Assembly: GCA_964598695.1 (NCBI GenBank)
Contig: CAZRDB010000167.1
Location: forward strand, 1 to 11,268
Origin: CAZRDB01 sp964598695
GTDB taxonomy: Bacteria; Armatimonadota; Zipacnadia; UBA1398
Direction of reading: 5' to 3'
Length of the DNA: 11,268 nt
Shown here in pieces: positions 8,144-11,268 of the stretch (its first letter is position 1; every line of letters starts with the position of its first letter). The notes beneath the pieces were generated by a model, which saw nothing but the letters and a program-made list of their open reading frames with translations, was not told the DNA's origin and did no database searches. Both the position numbers and the translations under genes were made by a program.

Positions 8144-8149
8144 AGGAGG
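8144..8149 (+). promoter_or_regulatory. Ribosome binding site of the isomerase gene
   Basis: AGGAGG stands eight bases before the GTG at 8158. It establishes the GTG as the start of the isomerase gene. Confidence 0.8.
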
Positions 8150-8157
8150 AGTCCCTC

Positions 8158-8997
8158 GTGAAGCCTTCGCTCAACGGAGCCATCCTCGGCCAGGCGCTGT
8201 CGTTCGAAGAGCAAGTGCTCCTTGCCGAGCGCGCCGGGTTCGCCGGCGTCGACACCGGCGCCCACGCACTGCGGGAGCTGATCGCCGCGCGCTCGCTGGG
8301 CGGCGCCAAGGAGTTCCTCGCCGGCCACGGCGTCGCGCCGGCCTGCTGGGGCCTCACCGTCGAGTGGCGCGGCTCGGCGGAGACATTCGCCGAGGGCCTC
8401 GCGGAGCTGCCCGCCCTTGCCGAGGCCGCACGCAGCCTCGACTGCCCCCGCTGCTGCACCTGGATCATCCCCAGCATCGACACCGATGTCGCGGAGTTCC
8501 GGAAGATGGCCGTGGCCCGGCTGGGCGAGTGCGCGAAGGTCCTGGGCGACCACGGCTGCCGGCTCGGGCTCGAGTGGGTCGGACCCAAGACCTCCCGGAC
8601 GGCGCCCCACGACTTCGTCTACCGGATGGATCAGCTCCTCGAGCTGGAGGCCGAGATGGGGGAACCCAACCTCGGCCTTCTCGTCGACAGCTTCCACTGG
8701 CACACGGCCGGCCACACGGTCGCCGAGCTGGAGGCGCTCCGCGTCGAGCAGGTCGTGCACGTCCACCTCAACGATGCGCCCGACCGCCCCCGCGATGAGC
8801 AGATCGACTTCGAGCGCCTGCTGCCGGGCGAGGGGATCATCGACCTGGCCGGCTTCCTCGGCGCGCTGCGGGCGATCGGCTACACCGACTACCTGGGCGT
8901 CGAGACCTTCGGCAAGGAGCTGACGGCGCTGCCGGTCGAGGAGTCGGCCGGGCGCGCCGGAAAGGCCGCGGCCAGGGTCCTCGCGGCCCTGAGCTAG
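8158..8997 (+). CDS. Sugar phosphate isomerase/epimerase (xylose-isomerase-like TIM barrel)
   Basis: Cytoplasmic TIM-barrel protein of 279 residues, the usual size of the AP-endonuclease-2/xylose-isomerase-like superfamily that includes tagatose epimerases, hydroxypyruvate isomerase and IolE/IolI-type inositol enzymes. Expected divalent-metal ligands can be placed: Glu139 in LGLEWVG, Asp177 in LLVDSFHWH, His203 in VHVHLND and Glu249 in LGVETF, in the order and spacing known for the family. The PGEGIIDLAGFLGALRAIGY segment is the family's typical C-terminal strand-helix. The GTG start is supported by a strong ribosome binding site. It is divergent from the secreted GH42-like hydrolase and followed six bases later by an exported propeller-like gene. 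Inference: it isomerises or epimerises a sugar or polyol released by, or related to, the hydrolase. The exact substrate cannot be read from the sequence. Confidence 0.88.
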   Translation: MKPSLNGAILGQALSFEEQVLLAERAGFAGVDTGAHALRELIAARSLGGAKEFLAGHGVAPACWGLTVEWRGSAETFAEGLAELPALAEAARSLDCPRCCTWIIPSIDTDVAEFRKMAVARLGECAKVLGDHGCRLGLEWVGPKTSRTAPHDFVYRMDQLLELEAEMGEPNLGLLVDSFHWHTAGHTVAELEALRVEQVVHVHLNDAPDRPRDEQIDFERLLPGEGIIDLAGFLGALRAIGYTDYLGVETFGKELTALPVEESAGRAGKAAARVLAALS

Positions 8998-9003
8998 GCT
9001 CCC

Positions 9004-9939
9004 ATGCTGCTCCTGCTCGCACAGATCGCGCTCGCGTTGGGCCTCCCCGGCGCGAGCGCGCCGGCGCGGCTCACGGATTCCCCCTTTGCGGCGAGCCGGC
9101 CCGTGTGGTCGCCCGACGCGACCCGCATCGCCTACCTGGAATCGGGCGACTTCGGCTGGTCGGTGGCCGTCGCGCGCGTCTCCGACGGCCTGCCCATCGC
9201 GGCCGGCCCGAGCTGCGTCGGCGTGGTGGGGCCGCCCTTGTGGCTCGACGAGGGAGTCCGGGTCGGCTGGCTCGACGACCGCGCCCGCTGGTGGGTGCTC
9301 TCCTGCGAGGGCGACCTCTCCGTCCGCCGGCTGCCCAGCCCCGACGGCCCGGTCGGCCACGCCCCGTGGCCCGCGCGGGCCAGCCTGCTCGTCTACGGTG
9401 AGCGCGAGGTCGTCACCTACGCAACGGACGGAGGCGGGGAGCCCCGTCCGCTGGCGCTCGCGACCGCCAACTCCACGCTGACGAGGGTGTCGGCGATGGG
9501 CGAGGAGTTGCTCGCGGTCGATGCCGGAGCGGTGCGTCTGTGGGCCGCCGACCGGCACGGCGCGCCGCTCCTCGAGCCGGCGGACGAAGTGGCGGAGTAT
9601 GTCTCCGCCCTCCCGTGCCCGGGCGCGCGCCTCGCGCTCGTGACCGCCCGGAGCCTCACCGCCGGCCGGCCCGACCGCCTCTCGCTGCTCGAACTCGATA
9701 CCGGCGCCGAGCGCCTCCTCCGCTTCGACGGCCCGATCGACGCGACCGTCCCCGCGCACGCGCGGGATCGAGCGGTCGTCGAGTCGGACGGGGCGCTGTG
9801 GTGGGTCGGCGTGGCGGTAGAGGCACGGCGTCTGACGCCCGAGGGCCGCACCCTCGCGTTCGCCGGCGAGCCCGCCGCCGCCGGCGGCGCGGAGCCGCTG
9901 CCGGCCGGGCTCTACCTCGTCGGCCTGCCGGCCGACTGA
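9004..9939 (+). CDS. Exported beta-propeller-like (TolB/WD40-like) protein
   Basis: Protein of 311 residues that starts with a hydrophobic signal sequence and a plausible cleavage after ASA (residues 17-19), so it probably acts outside the cytoplasm. Residues 33-46, PVWSPDATRIAYLE, match the PD40 repeat seen in TolB-type beta-propellers. The rest is a series of short strand-like blocks such as LLVYGEREVVTYATDGG, RLALVTARS, LSLLELDTG and LWWVGVAVEARRL, consistent with propeller blades, but only the first is a clear motif match. The ATG is six bases after the isomerase stop. The ribosome binding site is weak (CTAGG overlapping the isomerase stop region), which suggests coupled translation. No catalytic residues are recognisable; a binding or scaffold role is a guess. 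It converges on the DUF2007 gene with six bases between stops. Confidence 0.7.
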   Translation: MLLLLAQIALALGLPGASAPARLTDSPFAASRPVWSPDATRIAYLESGDFGWSVAVARVSDGLPIAAGPSCVGVVGPPLWLDEGVRVGWLDDRARWWVLSCEGDLSVRRLPSPDGPVGHAPWPARASLLVYGEREVVTYATDGGGEPRPLALATANSTLTRVSAMGEELLAVDAGAVRLWAADRHGAPLLEPADEVAEYVSALPCPGARLALVTARSLTAGRPDRLSLLELDTGAERLLRFDGPIDATVPAHARDRAVVESDGALWWVGVAVEARRLTPEGRTLAFAGEPAAAGGAEPLPAGLYLVGLPAD

Positions 9940-9948
9940 GCAGCCTCA
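9919..9948. terminator. Hairpin at convergent gene ends, possible bidirectional terminator
   Basis: GTCGGCC (9919-9925) and GGCCGAC (9930-9936) make a perfect 7-bp stem with a four-base loop, ending just before the TGA of the propeller gene. A second short symmetry, TGAG-CAGC-CTCA (9937-9948), spans both stop codons. The position between two convergent genes fits termination in both directions, but neither side has a T tract. Confidence 0.4.
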
Positions 9949-10236
9949 GGCGCCGGGATCGTCCTCGGTCACGGGCGTGGCCGAGAGCCAGTCGCGCGCG
10001 ATCCGCTCCGCCTCCTCGCGGCGGCTCGCGGGGACGAGGACCGCCCACGAGTCCCACGAGGCGCGGTCCATTCCGTCGCCCAGGCAGGCCGTTCCCGTGA
10101 TCCCGGCCGATGGCCCGGCGTTGTACAGCGAGGCCGGTATGGTCTCATCCCGCAGCACCTGGACCAGCAGATCGGCCTCGGCGTAGGCCTCGAGACGGCA
10201 CAGCTCAACCGGCTCGTCGGCCGACTCCTCCGACAT
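9946..10236 (-). CDS. DUF2007 family protein
   Basis: Small protein of 96 residues resembling the DUF2007 family (putative prokaryotic signal-transducing protein). The family pattern is visible: an N-terminal strand and helix LCRLEAYAEADLLVQVLRD, then the step to IPASLYNAG, and the C-terminal SWAVLVPASRREEAERIARDW. The fold is a small ferredoxin-like unit of unknown biochemical role. The ATG is preceded by GAGAGGGG at suitable spacing. There is no signal peptide or membrane segment, so it is cytoplasmic. It is the last of three small genes on this strand, 68 bases after the zinc-ribbon membrane protein, which may or may not share its transcript. Confidence 0.78.
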   Translation of the reverse strand: MSEESADEPVELCRLEAYAEADLLVQVLRDETIPASLYNAGPSAGITGTACLGDGMDRASWDSWAVLVPASRREEAERIARDWLSATPVTEDDPGA

Positions 10237-10260
10237 CGGTGCACCCCTCTCTCATGGGTC

Positions 10261-10290
10261 GCCCGCGCGGGCCGGACGCGCGCCGCGCGC
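10261..10290. repeat. GC-only palindromes after the zinc-ribbon gene
   Basis: GCCCGCGCGGGC (10261-10272) is a perfect 12-bp palindrome, and GCGCG-CCG-CGCGC (10278-10290) is a 5-bp stem with a three-base loop. Both lie in the 68 bases between two minus-strand genes. They may act as a weak transcription barrier; without a T tract and in such GC-rich DNA they may also be chance. Confidence 0.3.
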
Positions 10291-10304
10291 AGACGTCGTG
10301 CGGG

Positions 10305-10868
10305 TCAGCCGCGGGGGGAGGGCTCGCGCCGTGCGAGCCGCCGCCCGGACTCCACCCCAACGATGTAGGCCAGCGTCACGCCCGCGGCGGCGAGGAGCAC
10401 TCCCGCCGTACGGCCGGCCGGCGGGATCGGGGCCTCGTCCTGCAGCACGAGCGCCAGCAGGTAGAACGCCCCGAGCGCGGTGTGGGCCATCAGACCGATC
10501 CCCGCGACGAACCGGCGCTTCAGCACGTAGCGTGCGAGAACCGCGCCGCCGATCAGCCAGCAGAGCGTCACCGGCATGCACAGGAGCACGGCGGTGCCGA
10601 AGGAAGGCTGGTTGGCCGCCAGGGCGCCGAAGCGGTCCATCCGGCACGAGGCGCCGACCGACAAGGCGAGCGCCAGGACCGCGTTCAGCAGGCCGAGCCC
10701 CACCACGATCTGCCGGAAGGTCCGGGTCGCGACACGCGGCGGCCCGGGGACCCGCAGGTCGGCGCCGCACCGGGGGCATCGGCCGCGCACGCCGGCCTTG
10801 TCGAGTGGGGCCCGCAGCCGCGCATCGCAGCCGGGGCAGGCGAAGTCGATGGTGCCGGAGTCCAGCAT
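10305..10868 (-). CDS. Zinc-ribbon membrane protein of unknown function
   Basis: Protein of 187 residues. The N-terminus carries a zinc ribbon with CPGC (Cys11, Cys14) and CPRC (Cys31, Cys34). About four hydrophobic segments follow, near residues 52-72, 91-113, 120-142 and 153-171, ending in a basic tail RRLARREPSPRG. Soluble zinc ribbons fused to short multi-pass membrane domains are common in Planctomycetota and related groups. I do not recognise a specific family or function. The ATG has GGAGAGG about eight bases upstream, and the gene begins 18 bases after the stop of the upstream lipoprotein gene, so the two are probably cotranscribed. Palindromic GC-rich DNA follows its stop. Confidence 0.8.
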   Translation of the reverse strand: MLDSGTIDFACPGCDARLRAPLDKAGVRGRCPRCGADLRVPGPPRVATRTFRQIVVGLGLLNAVLALALSVGASCRMDRFGALAANQPSFGTAVLLCMPVTLCWLIGGAVLARYVLKRRFVAGIGLMAHTALGAFYLLALVLQDEAPIPPAGRTAGVLLAAAGVTLAYIVGVESGRRLARREPSPRG

Positions 10869-10886
10869 GGGTGACGCCTCTCCGTG

Positions 10887-11153
10887 CTACCGGTCGGTGC
10901 CGACCGGGGTGTAGACGTAGGAACTCTCGGGGCCACCCGGCCCCACCGTGCCGTGGGTCGACTCCGGGTCGATCGCCTCCTGCACGGCCGATGATCCTCC
11001 CGGCGGGCCGTCGGAGCCCACCGGGTTCTTGGCCTGGGGCGCCGCCGCGCCGGCCGACGGAGGGGGGTTCGCCGGGCGCGAGCCGGCGCAGCCGAGCCAC
11101 AGCAGAGCCAAGAGCACTCCCAGGCACAGTGCCAAGCCGGCGTTCGTGCGCAT
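10887..11153 (-). CDS. Putative small lipoprotein
   Basis: Protein of 88 residues with an N-terminal signal sequence: basic Arg2, a hydrophobic core LALCLGVLLALLWLG, then Cys22 as a possible lipidation site. The lipobox WLGC is imperfect because position -3 is Trp rather than Leu, Val or Ile, so plain secretion is an alternative. The mature part is rich in Pro, Gly, Ala and Ser and looks disordered, ending in SSYVYTPVGTDR. The ATG is well supported by GGGAGGA six bases or so upstream. It lies 18 bases ahead of the zinc-ribbon membrane protein gene. No known family is recognised; codon phase and ribosome binding site argue that it is real. Confidence 0.65.
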   Translation of the reverse strand: MRTNAGLALCLGVLLALLWLGCAGSRPANPPPSAGAAAPQAKNPVGSDGPPGGSSAVQEAIDPESTHGTVGPGGPESSYVYTPVGTDR

Positions 11154-11268
11154 GTGGTTCCTCCCGTCCGAGTTGCTCTTTCGGCGCCGGCCCTCCGCGC
11201 CCCTCGTCCGGCCGTAACAGCTCAGACTCGGTGAGAGCAGAAAGATGCGGGTGCAGAAGAAGGTACAA

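Noticed and set aside
8013..8588. A 192-codon N-terminal extension of the hydrolase
   Set aside because: It would run antisense into the isomerase gene and would bury the signal peptide inside the protein.
5343..8798. A plus-strand open frame of 1151 codons
   Set aside because: It runs antisense through the whole hydrolase gene and out of frame through the isomerase, has Arg/Gly/Pro/Ala-rich sequence with no domain, and is explained by the scarcity of stop codons in high-GC DNA.
7240..9759. A minus-strand open frame of 839 codons opposite the isomerase and propeller genes
   Set aside because: It crosses real genes on both strands, including the hydrolase in another frame, and is a composition artefact.
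10252..11268. A minus-strand open frame of 338 codons across the right end
   Set aside because: It overlaps the lipoprotein and zinc-ribbon genes in another frame; those have signal, CxxC and membrane features plus ribosome binding sites, and this frame has none.

Overview
This is a high-GC chromosomal stretch (roughly 70% G+C by eye) from a bacterium. It carries eight confident protein genes, most with clear purine-rich ribosome binding sites. I see no tRNA, rRNA, CRISPR array, transposase or phage gene. Several traits fit Planctomycetota or a similar environmental phylum: a small membrane protein with a CxxC...CxxC zinc ribbon at its N-terminus, a DUF2007 protein, a secreted GH42-like hydrolase beside a xylose-isomerase-like TIM barrel, and multi-PAS soluble kinases. 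None of these is decisive, so the taxonomic guess is weak.

Left region (minus strand, 5428 down to 87): a consensus-like promoter (TTGACA, 17 bp, TAAGAA) leads into metY (O-acetylhomoserine sulfhydrylase) and metX (homoserine O-acyltransferase). The metY stop and metX start abut as TAGATG. Together they make homocysteine from homoserine by direct sulfhydrylation. After a 62-base gap the same strand carries a large soluble GAF/PAS sensor histidine kinase with no partner response regulator in view. It may be read through from metYX, but nothing ties it to methionine.

Middle region (5369-9939): a 337-base intergenic stretch holds the metY promoter and a perfect 12-bp inverted repeat. It is followed by a secreted GH42-like glycoside hydrolase on the minus strand. 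Divergent from it, across 145 bases with a 7-bp inverted repeat that could be an operator, lie a sugar isomerase/epimerase of the AP-endonuclease-2/xylose-isomerase-like barrel family and, 6 bases on, an exported beta-propeller-like protein. The natural reading is a small carbohydrate-processing locus: export and cleave outside the cytoplasm, then isomerise a sugar inside. The substrate cannot be read from the sequence.

Right region (11153 down to 9946, minus strand): three small genes run in one direction, a putative lipoprotein, a zinc-ribbon protein with four membrane segments, and a DUF2007 protein. They look like envelope or housekeeping accessory genes of unknown role. The last one converges on the propeller gene with only six bases between stop codons, and a compact hairpin sits at that junction.

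Overall this is mostly ordinary gene content. I found no convincing new system. The parts most worth a second look are the divergent hydrolase/isomerase pair with its possible operator, the altered H-box of the kinase, and the hairpins at gene boundaries.
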